This document shows, one piece after another, positions 34,868-44,503 of a DNA stretch of 64,000 bases. The DNA is from Acholeplasma hippikon (lineage in GTDB: Bacteria > Bacillota_I > Bacilli_A > Acholeplasmatales > Acholeplasmataceae): the NCBI RefSeq assembly GCF_900660755.1, contig NZ_LR215050.1, forward strand, positions 372,001 through 436,000, given 5' to 3'. The notes beneath the pieces are model-generated. The model was not told the origin of the DNA, did no database searches, and saw only the letters and a program-made list of their open reading frames with translations. Position 1 is the first letter of the stretch, and the number at the start of each line of letters is the position of its first letter. Both the position numbers and the translations under genes were made by a program.

Positions 34868-37554
34868 CTTCTTCCTCCAATTACATGTTCACAACGGTGA
34901 CAAAGTTTATCACCATTGACTTCATCAACAATGTTCCAGCAACGTTCACATAAAACGCCATCAGCCTTTTCAACTAATACGCTGAACTCATTGCTTAAGA
35001 TTAAGTTAACTTTTGAAACAATTAATACTTTATTTAAGTTTTCTGTCAATTGTAAGTATGTTAATGCGTCCATCATTTCTTTTGTCACATTGATTGTAAC
35101 TTTAGCTTCTAATGATTTACCAATTAATTTAGATGCACGAGCTAATTCTAAGTGTTTTAATACTTCATCACGTAAGGTTACGAAATGAACATAATTTTCT
35201 TGTAATTTGGGCTCTTTCATTCTGCCACCAACTGGCATACGTTCTAAGTAAATATCTTCTTCAGCTTTATAAGGTAAGTGGCTATATGCTTCAGAAGTTG
35301 TATGTGGAATGATTGGTGTAAGGATTGCAAGTAAACCTAATAAGATATCATAAATTGTTGATTGAATTGCACGACGTTCAAAATCATTTTGATCATCACA
35401 GTATAATGTATCTTTTGTATAGTCTAAGTAGAATGCTGATAATTCATTAATAATAAATGGCATCACTAAGCGTGTAACTTCAGCAAAATTATAGTTTTTA
35501 TATGCTTCGTTTGTCTTAGATGCTAATTCATAATACTTATCAGTCACAATACGGTTTAATTGACCTCTCATTGACCAACCTACATAATCTGTTTCAGGAT
35601 TAAAATCATTGACAACACCTAACATAAATCTAAATGTGTTTCTAATTTTTCTATATGATTCAGAAACTTGTTTCATTAAATCATTAGAAATTCTAACATC
35701 TGCTTCATAGTCAACTGATGCTACCCATAATCTTAATACGTCAGCACCTTGTTCTTTCATTACTGCTAATGGGTCAATAACATTACCTAATGATTTACTC
35801 ATTTTTCTGCCTTGACCATCTAATACGAAACCATGAGAAACGATTTCTTTATATGGAGCAATCTTCTTAGTTGCAATTGATGTAGTTAATGATGAGTTAA
35901 ACCATCCACGATATTGGTCAGAACCTTCTAAGTATAAATCAGCTGGGAATGGTAATCCACGACGTTCTAACACGCGGTATGAAGTACCTGAGTCAAACCA
36001 AACGTCCATGATATCTAATTCTTTTGTTAATTTTCCTTCAAATTCATATCCTTCAGGTAATAAATCTTTAGGTTCCCATTCATACCAAACATCTGAACCA
36101 TGTTTTTCAAAGATATCAGCAACATGATTAATTACATTGCTGTCTAAGATTGGTGTGCCATCTTCTTTATAGAATGCAGGAATTGGAACTCCCCATGCTC
36201 TTTGACGAGAAATTACCCAGTCTTCACGGTCTCTCAACATGTTTGAAAGTCTCACTTCACCCCATACAGTATTCCATTTAACTGTTTTAACTGATTCAAG
36301 TAATTCTTCTCTAATCATTTCCACACTTGCAAACCATTGAGGCGTTGCTCTAAAGATTACTGGTTTTTTAGTTCTCCAGTCATGAGGATATGAGTGAGTG
36401 ATTACAGTTAGATTTAATAATGCACCTTTAGCTTCTAAATCAGCAATGATTGCATCATTTGCTTTTTCATAGAATAAGCCTTCATATTGGAATGCTTCAG
36501 CAGTCATATGACCTTGAGCATCAACTGGTGATAATAAATCTAATTTATATTTCTTACCAACCATATAGTCATCTACACCATGTCCTGGTGCAGTATGTAC
36601 TAAACCAGTACCATCTTCATTGGTAACATGTTCACCTAAGATTACTGGGCTTACACGATCAAATAATGGGTGTTTATATTGAACATATTCTAATGCTTCA
36701 CCTTTGAATTCTTTAATGATATTTACATTTTCAAATTTTAATAGTGAAGTTAATTTTTCTAATAAGTCTTTAGCACAGATATAATTTGTACCATTTGATT
36801 CAAATAATACATAAGTTAAGTTTGGATGTGCTGAAACTGCTAAATTTGCAGGTAAAGTCCAAGGTGTAGTTGTCCAAATTAATAATTTTGTATTTGGGAA
36901 TTTTTCATCAACAACATCAAATGCAACATAAATTGATTTTGATTGTTTGTCATGATATTCAATTTCAGCTTCTGCTAAAGCAGATTCTGAAGATGGTGAC
37001 CAATAAATTGGTTTTAATCCCTTATAGATTAATCTATTTTCTACCATTTGACCAAATACTCTAATTTGATCAGCAACAAAAGTCTTATCTAGTGTTAGAT
37101 AAGGATGATCCCAATCACCTAAAATACCTAAGCGTTTGAATTGTGCTTTTTGAACTTCTACTTGGCTTAATGCGTATTCACGGCAGATTTTTCTAAATTC
37201 TGAACGTGATAACTCTTTACGATTAACTCCTTTTTTAGTTACTTCATTTTCAATTGGTAAACCATGTGTATCCCATCCTGGAATATAGGGTACATATTTA
37301 CCAGACATTGTTTGATAACGTAATACAAAGTCTTTTAAAGTTTTTTGGAAAGCATGTCCAATGTGAATATTATTGTTTGCATAAGGAGGACCATCGTGTA
37401 AAACAAATGGCTCATTGTCCTTATTCATTTCTAATACTTTTTTGTAGAGATCCATTTCAGCCCATTTTGCTTGGATTAATGGTTCTCTAACACCTAAATT
37501 ACCTCTCATTTCAAAATCGGTTTTAGGCATTAATAATGTATCTTTAAAATCCAT
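34864..37554 (-). CDS. ileS: Isoleucyl-tRNA synthetase
   Basis: Class I synthetase charging tRNA-Ile. HIGH motif NNNIHIGHAFQK near residue 65, KMSKS motif GRKMSKSLGN near 590, the editing domain between them (WTTTPWTLPAN), and a C-terminal zinc finger CERCW/CHRC. About 896 residues, the bacterial type. The frame can be read from a TTG at 37569, but GGAGGA there is the ribosome site for ATG 37554. It is controlled by a T-box leader (37571-37785) with an isoleucine specifier. Confidence 0.97.
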   Translation of the reverse strand: MDFKDTLLMPKTDFEMRGNLGVREPLIQAKWAEMDLYKKVLEMNKDNEPFVLHDGPPYANNNIHIGHAFQKTLKDFVLRYQTMSGKYVPYIPGWDTHGLPIENEVTKKGVNRKELSRSEFRKICREYALSQVEVQKAQFKRLGILGDWDHPYLTLDKTFVADQIRVFGQMVENRLIYKGLKPIYWSPSSESALAEAEIEYHDKQSKSIYVAFDVVDEKFPNTKLLIWTTTPWTLPANLAVSAHPNLTYVLFESNGTNYICAKDLLEKLTSLLKFENVNIIKEFKGEALEYVQYKHPLFDRVSPVILGEHVTNEDGTGLVHTAPGHGVDDYMVGKKYKLDLLSPVDAQGHMTAEAFQYEGLFYEKANDAIIADLEAKGALLNLTVITHSYPHDWRTKKPVIFRATPQWFASVEMIREELLESVKTVKWNTVWGEVRLSNMLRDREDWVISRQRAWGVPIPAFYKEDGTPILDSNVINHVADIFEKHGSDVWYEWEPKDLLPEGYEFEGKLTKELDIMDVWFDSGTSYRVLERRGLPFPADLYLEGSDQYRGWFNSSLTTSIATKKIAPYKEIVSHGFVLDGQGRKMSKSLGNVIDPLAVMKEQGADVLRLWVASVDYEADVRISNDLMKQVSESYRKIRNTFRFMLGVVNDFNPETDYVGWSMRGQLNRIVTDKYYELASKTNEAYKNYNFAEVTRLVMPFIINELSAFYLDYTKDTLYCDDQNDFERRAIQSTIYDILLGLLAILTPIIPHTTSEAYSHLPYKAEEDIYLERMPVGGRMKEPKLQENYVHFVTLRDEVLKHLELARASKLIGKSLEAKVTINVTKEMMDALTYLQLTENLNKVLIVSKVNLILSNEFSVLVEKADGVLCERCWNIVDEVNGDKLCHRCEHVIGGRR

Positions 37555-37570
37555 TCTTATTTCCTCCAAT

Positions 37571-37785
37571 AAATAAAAAAATCGTCCTTAAAAATCAATT
37601 CTAAGGACGAATTAAAAATTCCGCGGTACCACCTTAGTTCGTATACATATTATATACGCACTTATTTAAGTTGATTTTGCTCGTAGCTGATAATAGTTAT
37701 TGTGTTTGTTGTAAGGCTTACACCATTTCCTTACTCGCTTTAAACCTTTACAATACTACCTTGGTCTAGTCATCGCAATATTTAA
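37571..37785 (-). promoter_or_regulatory. T-box leader controlling ileS (isoleucine specifier)
   Basis: On the minus strand the leader contains the Stem I distal motif AGCGAG...GGTGTAAGCC, a specifier ATC (Ile) at 37691-37689 just before AGCTACGAGC, the T-box sequence GGTGGTACCGCGG (37633-37621) and a terminator stem (37582-37590 with 37602-37610). Uncharged tRNA-Ile should stabilise the antiterminator and turn on ileS and surE. Confidence 0.93.
37580..37612 (-). terminator. T-box attenuator terminator
   Basis: A 9-bp stem TCGTCCTTA/TAAGGACGA is followed on the minus strand by a seven-T run; part of the ileS leader. Confidence 0.9.
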
Positions 37786-38102
37786 TTTAAATTAGTTCTT
37801 AGCCACGCTTCAACAGAACCATCTGTATAAAGGTCTTTATTTCCAAAAAGATAAGTTGTTTCATTAATTTCTACAATTTGACCAGAAATTGCATAAACAA
37901 CACCAGACATAAATGAAATGACTTTATTTGCTCGATCGATATGTAATTGATCAAAGTTTAAAATTAATGGTGCGCCTTCCATCATTTGACGTGCTAACTT
38001 AGTAATATATGCATCATCATCATTACGAAGTTGTTCCATCAAAATGCGTTCAGCAGTTAAGATTTCAATTTCATTTTGCTTCTTCTTACCAAATAGACCC
38101 AT
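37782..38102 (-). CDS. sepF: Cell division protein SepF
   Basis: FtsZ-binding membrane-tethered division protein. The DUF552/SepF core covers residues ~45-95: LILNFDQLHIDRANKVISFMSGV and YAISGQIVEINETTYLF. At 106 residues it is shorter than Bacillus SepF (~150). The N-terminus MGLFGKKKQ is short and may not form the usual membrane-binding amphipathic helix; the linker is also short. Neighbours yggS and, two genes upstream, ftsZ support the call. It lies in the ftsZ-ychF-yggS-sepF run. Confidence 0.88.
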   Translation of the reverse strand: MGLFGKKKQNEIEILTAERILMEQLRNDDDAYITKLARQMMEGAPLILNFDQLHIDRANKVISFMSGVVYAISGQIVEINETTYLFGNKDLYTDGSVEAWLRTNLN

Positions 38103-38693
38103 TTAGATTACCCCTTTGAATAGTGATCCAATTCTTAAATAATCACTTTGATATTTAAGTGCTAATTCAAAATCATGACTCATACCCATTGATGTTTTTT
38201 CTAATCCATATTGCTTTTTTAAATCATTCAATGTCTTAAAGACATTTTCTGTAGCAACTAAATTATTATCTACACCCATGGCCATAAACCCGATTATATT
38301 TATTTTATCATATTTTTTTATCTCTTCCATAAAGTCGGTTAAGTTTTCGACAATTAACCCAGATTTACTTTCTTCATGTGAAATATTAAGTTGAATAAAA
38401 CAGTTTAACGGATTTATACGGTATTTTTGAATCTCTTTAGCTAATTTAATAGAATCTAGTGAATGAAGGTAATCAATTTCATTAATTACTTGTTTCACTT
38501 TATTCGTTTGAAGATGTCCTATTAAATGCCAAATAATATCTTTATGATTAACTGCTTCTTTTTTGCATAGAAGATCTTGAACATAATTTTCACCAAAGTT
38601 TCTAATACCTAGTTCATATATTTTATTCATTTCTTCTACCGTAAAATATTTAGAAGCACATACAATATTATCTTTATAATCTAAGAAGTTCAT
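38103..38693 (-). CDS. yggS: PLP homeostasis protein (YggS/YlmE family)
   Basis: A pyridoxal-phosphate-binding TIM-barrel protein. The PLP lysine is in CASKYFTVEEM near residue 14, with NFGENYVQDLLCKKEA, WHLIGHLQTNKVKQ, SIKLAKEIQKYRI and the phosphate-binding MGMSHDFELALKYQSDYLRIGSLFKG. At 196 residues it is ~25-30 shorter than usual because the first helix before the PLP lysine is nearly missing. It overlaps ychF by one base and abuts sepF, as ylmE abuts ylmF(sepF) in Bacillus. Confidence 0.9.
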   Translation of the reverse strand: MNFLDYKDNIVCASKYFTVEEMNKIYELGIRNFGENYVQDLLCKKEAVNHKDIIWHLIGHLQTNKVKQVINEIDYLHSLDSIKLAKEIQKYRINPLNCFIQLNISHEESKSGLIVENLTDFMEEIKKYDKINIIGFMAMGVDNNLVATENVFKTLNDLKKQYGLEKTSMGMSHDFELALKYQSDYLRIGSLFKGVI

Positions 38694-39793
38694 TATACAT
38701 TAAATCTAAAGTGCATAATGTCACCATCTTGCACAACATAATCTTTACCTTCTAAACGAACTTTACCTTTTTCTTTAGCTGCCACTGGAGATCCACAAGC
38801 CATTAAATCATCATATGATAATGTTTCAGCTTTAATAAATCCTTTTTCAAAGTCAGTATGAATGATACCTGCTGCTTGAGGGGCTTTTGTCCCTGCAACA
38901 AATGTCCACGCTCTTGTTTCTTGTGGTCCACAAGTAAAGTAAGTTTTTAAGCCTAAGATTTCATAACCTTTTTTAATTACTGAATCTAAACCAGATTCTT
39001 TTAAGCCATAACTTTCTAAGAAAATAGTTTGTTCTTCTTTATCTTCAATGGTAGAAATTTCGTATTCTACTTGAGCTGAAATCGGAATTACATCAATTCC
39101 TAATGATTTACCTTTTTCTACTAATGCATTGAAGTGATTATTAGCAGTTGGATTTGCTAAATCAGTATCAGCTAAATTTGCGATATATAAATTTTGTTTT
39201 AAAGACAGTAAATTAAGATTTTTAACAATTTTCTTTTCTTCATCAGAAAAATCTAAATCACTTGGTCTACCGTCTGTTTCAATCATTGTTTTTACCTTTG
39301 TTAATGCAGACGCTTCTACCATTGCTTCAGCGTTTTTAACTTTTAACATTTTTTCTAATCTAGGTAATCTCTTTTCGATTGATTCTAAATCAGCTAATCT
39401 TAATTCCATTTCAATGATTTCAAGGTCACGAATCGGATCAACTCTACCTTCAACATGTGTAATGTTTGTATCTTCAAAACAACGAATAACGTGTGCAATC
39501 GCATCAACTTGACGGATGTGTGATAAGAATTGGTTACCTAATCCTTCACCTTTTGAAGCCCCTTTTACTAAACCAGCAATATCAATGAATTCGATTGCTG
39601 TTGGAATAATCTTTGCAGATTTATAAATTTTAGCTAGATTTTCTAGTCTATCATCATTAACTTGTACAACACCAACGTTTGGATCGATAGTTGCAAATGG
39701 ATAGTTTGCTGCTAATACTCCTGAGTTAGTAATTGCATTAAATAGTGTTGATTTACCAACATTTGGTAAACCTACAATTCCAATACTTAACAT
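38693..39793 (-). CDS. ychF: Ribosome-binding ATPase YchF
   Basis: An Obg-family P-loop protein that prefers [18 protein letters not shown] (G1, about 7-21), [22 protein letters not shown] (G3 region) and the C-terminal TGS domain ending [16 protein letters not shown]. The guanine-specificity motif is replaced by IANLADTDL, as in YchF. The 366-residue length is normal. Located between ftsZ and yggS; starts 34 bases after the ftsZ stop, across a terminator hairpin. Confidence 0.95.
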   Translation of the reverse strand: MLSIGIVGLPNVGKSTLFNAITNSGVLAANYPFATIDPNVGVVQVNDDRLENLAKIYKSAKIIPTAIEFIDIAGLVKGASKGEGLGNQFLSHIRQVDAIAHVIRCFEDTNITHVEGRVDPIRDLEIIEMELRLADLESIEKRLPRLEKMLKVKNAEAMVEASALTKVKTMIETDGRPSDLDFSDEEKKIVKNLNLLSLKQNLYIANLADTDLANPTANNHFNALVEKGKSLGIDVIPISAQVEYEISTIEDKEEQTIFLESYGLKESGLDSVIKKGYEILGLKTYFTCGPQETRAWTFVAGTKAPQAAGIIHTDFEKGFIKAETLSYDDLMACGSPVAAKEKGKVRLEGKDYVVQDGDIMHFRFNV

Positions 39794-39805
39794 AATATTC
39801 TCCCG

Positions 39806-39831
39806 TTAAAAAAGGCGTTATCGCCTTTTAA
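39806..39831 (-). terminator. Terminator overlapping the ftsZ stop
   Basis: An 8-bp stem AAAAGGCG/CGCCTTTT with a four-base loop is followed by a short T-run on the minus strand. Confidence 0.75.
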
Positions 39832-40946
39832 AATTTTTTCTTTAACCAGTCTGGAATTCTTCTTCCTTTTGGTGTTTCTTCTTCTGTACTTTCAACTGGT
39901 TCAAGTCCGGTTTTAGTAACTTTTACTTGTTCAACTGTGTTCTTTTTAAAGATTTCAGAAGCTAAGTTCTCTACAGTATTTTCTTTAGATTTTAATTCAT
40001 AACCAGTTGCAATAATTGTAACGATCATTTCATCATCTAAGTCAACGTTCACTGTATGACCATAAATAACATTTAAATCAGATTCGGTTGCGTTTCTGAT
40101 TTCAGTTAATGCTTCTTCAATTTCAAATAGTAAGACAGATGGTCCTGTTGTAATATTTACAATAGCATCTGTAGCACCATCAATTGAAACTTCTAATAAT
40201 TTTGAATGAATTGCTTTTCTAGCAGCTTCTACTGCACGTGTTTCACCACTTGCAATACCGATTCCCATTAAAGCAGTACCTTTGTTTTCCATCACTGTTC
40301 TAACGTCAGCAAAGTCAACGTTAATCATACCAGGCACTGAAATGATTTCAGCAATACCTTGTACACCTTGACGTAGAATCTTGTCTGATTCTCTAAACGC
40401 ATCAAGTAGTTGCATTGTATGGTCAGCAATTGTAAACAGACGTTCATTAGGAATAACAATTAAAGTATCAACATTTGGTTTTAATTCTTCTAGACCCATG
40501 ATTGCATGTTGCATTCTTAATGGCCCTTCAAATTTAAAAGGTTTTGTGACAATCCCAATTGTTAGAATACCCATTTCTTTAGCAATTCTAGCAATAACTG
40601 GTGCTGCACCAGTTCCTGTTCCGCCACCCATACCACATGTGATAAATACCATATCAGCATTTGATAATACTTCTCTAATTTCTTCTTCAGATTCAAGCGC
40701 TGCTTGTTTACCAACTTCAGGTTTTGCACCTGCACCAAGTCCACGAGTTAATTTTTTTCCTAGTTGAATTCTTTCTTCAGCTTTTGAAACTTTGAGCACT
40801 TGTGCGTCAGTATTCATCGCTACATAGGATACCCCTTTAACATCGTTTTCAATCATTCTGTTAATTGCAGAGTTTCCTCCACCACCAACACCAATGACTT
40901 TAATAACCGGTTTCTGATTAAATTCATCTGAATATCCAAAAACCAT
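39828..40946 (-). CDS. ftsZ: Cell division GTPase FtsZ
   Basis: Tubulin-like GTPase forming the Z-ring. [13 protein letters not shown] at the N-terminus, the tubulin signature [15 protein letters not shown] near residue 100, [11 protein letters not shown] and the C-terminal conserved peptide [11 protein letters not shown], which should bind SepF/FtsA. About 372 residues, normal length. The open frame extends to 40970, but AGGAGGG fits ATG 40946 (MVFGYSDEF). It is present although no wall synthesis genes are seen, as expected for Acholeplasma-like cells. Confidence 0.96.
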   Translation of the reverse strand: MVFGYSDEFNQKPVIKVIGVGGGGNSAINRMIENDVKGVSYVAMNTDAQVLKVSKAEERIQLGKKLTRGLGAGAKPEVGKQAALESEEEIREVLSNADMVFITCGMGGGTGTGAAPVIARIAKEMGILTIGIVTKPFKFEGPLRMQHAIMGLEELKPNVDTLIVIPNERLFTIADHTMQLLDAFRESDKILRQGVQGIAEIISVPGMINVDFADVRTVMENKGTALMGIGIASGETRAVEAARKAIHSKLLEVSIDGATDAIVNITTGPSVLLFEIEEALTEIRNATESDLNVIYGHTVNVDLDDEMIVTIIATGYELKSKENTVENLASEIFKKNTVEQVKVTKTGLEPVESTEEETPKGRRIPDWLKKKF

Positions 40947-41001
40947 AGATATCCCTCCTATCATTCTCATTGTAAACTATTTTTATTAAAAAATAAAGTG
41001 T

Positions 41002-42126
41002 TTAATACTTTACTTCAGGATAATTCGTTTTCGCATAGAACTCTTTTTTGAAGTCTAATAATCGGTCTTCCTTGATTGCTTGTCTAATCTCACTCATTAA
41101 ATACTTTAGGTAGGCTAAATTTTGAATTGTTAACATTCTTTGACCTAAAATTTCTTCTGCTTTAAATAAGTGTCTAATATAACTCTTTGAGTATTTTGAA
41201 ATAGATGTTTCTAGACCAGGGTCTAATGGATTCATATCGCGTTCAAACTTTTGAGCTTTAACTTGAACTTTTCCATAAGTTGTAAATGCCGTACCATGAC
41301 GTGCATTTCTTGTCGGTAAGACACAGTCAAACATATCTACGCCATTAATTACATTTTCAAGTAAATCTTCTGGCGCACCAACACCCATTAAGTATCTTGG
41401 TTTATCAAATGGTAAGATTGGATTTAAGAACTTAGTCATTTCATACATTTCGGCTTTTGTTTCACCAACTGATAATCCACCAATTGAATAACCAGGGAAA
41501 TCAAGTTTAGCTAATTCTTTAGCACAAAATTCTCTTAAATCTTTATTTAATCCACCTTGAACGATACCAAATAATGCTTGGTCTGTTGTTAATGCTTCTT
41601 TGCCACGTTTAGCCCAACGAATCGTTCTTTCAACAGATTTCTTTTGATATTCATAACTTTCATATGGAGGTGGACATTCATCAAATGACATGATGATATC
41701 TGCACCTAAATCTTCTTGTATTTTGATTGCAATTTCAGGTGATAAGAACAATGGAGCACCTGATTTATGGTGTTTAAATGTAACACCTTCTTCTTTAATA
41801 TCTCTTAGTTTAGCTAAAGAGAAAACTTGGAATCCGCCACTATCTGTTAAAAGTGCACCATCCCATTTCATAAATCCTCTAATACCACCGTGTGCTTTAA
41901 CAATATCATTTCCTGGTTGTTGCCATAAATGATAAGTATTACCTAAAATTAAGCCTTCAGAAACTTCTCTAATTTCTTCAGGAGTTAAAGTTTTTACAGT
42001 AGCCAAGGTTCCAACTGGCATAAAAAGAGGTGTTTCAAAAACCCCATGAGGAGTTGTTAATCTACCTAATCTTGCGCCACTTTGCTTACAAATGTGTAAG
42101 ACTTCATATTTTATCAAATAAATCAC
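41002..42126 (-). CDS. tgt: tRNA-guanine transglycosylase
   Basis: Exchanges guanine-34 of GUN tRNAs for preQ1 (or queuine). [12 protein letters not shown] holds the first catalytic Asp, [72 protein letters not shown] (nucleophile Asp in MFDC) are present. The usual CxCxxC zinc site near the C-terminus is not visible: after [21 protein letters not shown] no cysteines occur. The frame starts at GTG 42126; TTG 42117 with GGTGAT upstream is an alternative. Divergent from the queT riboswitch. Confidence 0.93.
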   Translation of the reverse strand: MIYLIKYEVLHICKQSGARLGRLTTPHGVFETPLFMPVGTLATVKTLTPEEIREVSEGLILGNTYHLWQQPGNDIVKAHGGIRGFMKWDGALLTDSGGFQVFSLAKLRDIKEEGVTFKHHKSGAPLFLSPEIAIKIQEDLGADIIMSFDECPPPYESYEYQKKSVERTIRWAKRGKEALTTDQALFGIVQGGLNKDLREFCAKELAKLDFPGYSIGGLSVGETKAEMYEMTKFLNPILPFDKPRYLMGVGAPEDLLENVINGVDMFDCVLPTRNARHGTAFTTYGKVQVKAQKFERDMNPLDPGLETSISKYSKSYIRHLFKAEEILGQRMLTIQNLAYLKYLMSEIRQAIKEDRLLDFKKEFYAKTNYPEVKY

Positions 42127-42134
42127 CTTCCGCC

Positions 42135-42162
42135 TTGCAATTATAACATAAAATGTTACAAT
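42135..42162 (+). promoter_or_regulatory. Promoter of the preQ1 riboswitch-queT transcript
   Basis: TTGCAA (42135-42140), a 16-base spacer and TACAAT (42157-42162). A TATAAT on the opposite strand in the same interval (about 42143-42148) probably serves tgt. Confidence 0.65.
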
Positions 42163-42179
42163 AGATACGTTAAAAATAA

Positions 42180-42217
42180 AGCGGTACCTCGATTAACCCG
42201 CTATAAAAAAACAAGGA
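42180..42217 (+). promoter_or_regulatory. preQ1-I riboswitch
   Basis: A compact aptamer with P1 stem GCGG/CCGC (42181-42184 with 42198-42201), a 13-base loop and an A-rich tail TATAAAAAAACAAGGAG, the H-type pseudoknot layout of preQ1-I. The ribosome site AAGGAG (42213-42218) is the 3' end of the pseudoknot, so ligand binding should block translation of queT. Confidence 0.85.
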
Positions 42218-42225
42218 GACTAAAA

Positions 42226-42723
42226 ATGAATAACAAATTTACTGTTAAAGATTTAGCAGTTCAGGCGATGATCGCAAGTATTTATACAGTACTTGTCTTA
42301 CTTCTGCCATGGATATCTTTCAGTGCCAGCCTTCAAGTAAGAATCGCTGAAGCACTTCTAATTTTGGTGTTTTTCAATAAGAAGAACGCAATCGGGATTA
42401 TTGTTGGAACATTCGTAGCCAACCTAAATAGTCCATATGGCATTAGTGATGCAATCTTTGGAACAGTTGCAACCACACTGGTATGTGTATCATTCATCCT
42501 TCTTGGCAAACGAAATTGGTTAATTAGTTTATTAATCTTCCCAGCCTTATTTAATGGGATAATCGTAGCTGGAATTGATGCATTCATGACTTCGACATGG
42601 CAAAACTTTGTTGTGTTTGGATTCTATGTTGCATTTGGTGAATTATTAGTTGTTACTGTACTTGGAATTCCACTCAAATTATTGTTTGAAAAAAATCAAC
42701 TACTTAATGAATTAGTTAAATAA
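42226..42723 (+). CDS. queT: Queuosine precursor transporter QueT
   Basis: A small integral membrane S-component-like transporter (QueT/DUF988). About five hydrophobic helices fill the 165 residues. The family motifs ASLQVRIAEALLIL near residue 35 and GTFVANLNSPYGISDAIFGTVATTL near 65 are clear. It is expected to bring in preQ1 or queuine, probably with an ECF energising module located elsewhere. Its preQ1 riboswitch and divergent tgt fit queuosine salvage. Confidence 0.92.
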   Translation: MNNKFTVKDLAVQAMIASIYTVLVLLLPWISFSASLQVRIAEALLILVFFNKKNAIGIIVGTFVANLNSPYGISDAIFGTVATTLVCVSFILLGKRNWLISLLIFPALFNGIIVAGIDAFMTSTWQNFVVFGFYVAFGELLVVTVLGIPLKLLFEKNQLLNELVK

Positions 42724-42725
42724 AA

Positions 42726-42766
42726 ATAGACCTTATAGTTATGTAACTATAGGGTCTTTTATTTTT
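42726..42766. terminator. Bidirectional terminator between queT and mutY
   Basis: A 14-bp stem with one G-T wobble (42728-42741 with 42744-42757) is flanked by A/T runs. Confidence 0.85.
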
Positions 42767-43770
42767 CATAATTGTTTAAGTATTTTTTGATGTACAGTCG
42801 CAATTGGCAATCCTTTGAAATCACTATATATTTCAACATTATCTGGAATTTTACTTGCAATAACAATGACTGGTTTAATATGCCAAATTAAATGTGTAAA
42901 GACATGTTTTACATCTTTCAGTTCTTCAACGACTTCAATATCATATCCTAATTCATTCATTTGATTTAAAGCACCATTTAAGCTATCTGCCTCAACCTGA
43001 ATAAATTCATAGAATCCATTTAATAATTCCTCTGTTCTTTTTCGTAAGACAAATTTATCTTTGTATTTAACAACAAAGGCATAGAATAATGTTTCTTTTT
43101 GTTTTTTTAATGGACTTAAGTAAGGATATTTTTCTATTTTATCCTCTTTATTAGCAACACAAATGTCTTTTAAAGGACACACTTCACATTTAGGATTTAA
43201 TGGTCTACAAACCTTCGCTCCTAATTCCATGACACTTTGTGTGTAATCATTATAATTTGGTGCTTTTTCTATTAATTTCGTATTAAAATCATTTAATTTC
43301 TTACGATTTTTTTCTAATCTAAAATCATCTTCAAATCCATAAACTCTTGATAAAACACGAATGACATTACCATCGGTTGCTGCATGCGGTAAGTCAAATG
43401 CAATGGACGCAATTGCACCAGCTGTATATGCACCAACTCCCGGTATTTTTAATAGTTCTTTATAATCATTTGGTAACTCACCATTAAAGTTTTGATCAAC
43501 ATAAATAGCACCTTGTTTTAGCATTCTAAATCTTTTATAGTATCCAATACCTTGCACTGTATGAAGCACTTCTTCTAACTCTGCGTTTGCCAAATCATGA
43601 ATAGTAGGATACTTTTTCATAAATTTATCAAAATAAGGTAACATTGACTCAACTTGGGTTTGCTGTAGCATAACTTCACTTACCCAAATATCATAGGGAT
43701 TTTTTGTTTTTCTAAAAGGTAAATCCCTCTTATTTTCATGATACCATTCAAATAATCTTAAATATTCCAT
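42766..43770 (-). CDS. mutY: A/G-specific adenine glycosylase
   Basis: Removes adenine mispaired with 8-oxoguanine. The helix-hairpin-helix domain shows LPFRKTKNPYDIWVSEVMLQQTQVE with the catalytic Glu, and LLKIPGVGAYTAGAIASIAF near residue 110 with the Asp of TDGN. The iron-sulfur motif C-X6-C-X2-C-X5-C lies near residue 190 (CRPLNPKCEVCPLKDIC). The C-terminal third is the MutT-like domain that recognises 8-oxoG. The 334-residue length is normal. Confidence 0.95.
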   Translation of the reverse strand: MEYLRLFEWYHENKRDLPFRKTKNPYDIWVSEVMLQQTQVESMLPYFDKFMKKYPTIHDLANAELEEVLHTVQGIGYYKRFRMLKQGAIYVDQNFNGELPNDYKELLKIPGVGAYTAGAIASIAFDLPHAATDGNVIRVLSRVYGFEDDFRLEKNRKKLNDFNTKLIEKAPNYNDYTQSVMELGAKVCRPLNPKCEVCPLKDICVANKEDKIEKYPYLSPLKKQKETLFYAFVVKYKDKFVLRKRTEELLNGFYEFIQVEADSLNGALNQMNELGYDIEVVEELKDVKHVFTHLIWHIKPVIVIASKIPDNVEIYSDFKGLPIATVHQKILKQL

Positions 43771-43856
43771 ATTTCAAGTCCTTTTATGCGTTATCTTTTA
43801 AATCTCATCTCATTAATGTTAACATAACTTAGGTATACTATGTAGGAGAAAACAAC

Positions 43857-44465
43857 ATGAAAGAGATTATTTTAAATCGTAGATCAATTAGAAAATATAC
43901 AGATTTTAAGATTTCTGATGAAGAAATTTTAGATATTATTGATCTTGCTCAAAAAGCACCGTCAACACAAAACTTACAGCCTTGGAGGTTCTTTGTCATT
44001 GGAACACCTGAAGGTAAAGAAAAACTTAAAAAATCAATGACTTATAACTTAACACAATTAGAAACTTCTTCTCACATGATTTTATTAGCATTAGATCCTA
44101 TGAGACATGAAAAAGCTGAAATTATCTTTAATCGTGCTGTTTTAGAAGGTATCATGCCAATTGAAGTTAAGGAACGTCAATTAAAACATATTGCTGAAAA
44201 ACATGCTACACTAGAAGAGCCCGGCCATACAAACAGATTATTTTTAGATGCCGGATTAGTTGCAATGAACTTCATGTTAGCAGCCAAAATTCATGGATAT
44301 GATACAAATCCAATTGGTGGTTTTGATAAAAAAACTATTATGGATAATCTAGGCATAAAAGAAAACTTAATTCCAGCATTGTTAATCTCTATAGGTAAAG
44401 CTGATGAAGAAGGCTTCAAATCAGTTAGATTATCAGCTAAAGAAACGACTCAATTCATTAAATAA
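43857..44465 (+). CDS. Nitroreductase family protein
   Basis: A predicted FMN-dependent NAD(P)H oxidoreductase. The N-terminal RRSIRKYTDFKISDEEI with APSTQNLQPWRFFVI near residue 36 are the family FMN-binding motifs, and the C-terminal YDTNPIGGFD region and LLISIGKADEEG close the fold. At 202 residues it is a small nitroreductase. The physiological substrate is unknown. A GTAGGAG ribosome site precedes it, and it is a single-gene unit ending in a strong terminator. Confidence 0.9.
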   Translation: MKEIILNRRSIRKYTDFKISDEEILDIIDLAQKAPSTQNLQPWRFFVIGTPEGKEKLKKSMTYNLTQLETSSHMILLALDPMRHEKAEIIFNRAVLEGIMPIEVKERQLKHIAEKHATLEEPGHTNRLFLDAGLVAMNFMLAAKIHGYDTNPIGGFDKKTIMDNLGIKENLIPALLISIGKADEEGFKSVRLSAKETTQFIK

Positions 44466-44469
44466 TAAA

Positions 44470-44503
44470 ACAAGGGTAGAACATGTTTGTTCTACCCTTT
44501 TTC
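44470..44503. terminator. Bidirectional terminator after nitroreductase gene
   Basis: A 12-bp stem (44472-44483 with 44488-44499) with a four-base loop and flanking A/T runs, between convergent genes. Confidence 0.9.

Noticed and set aside
40381-40767. Plus-strand frame of 128 codons opposite ftsZ
   Set aside because: It is the antisense shadow of a highly conserved gene, with no ribosome site.
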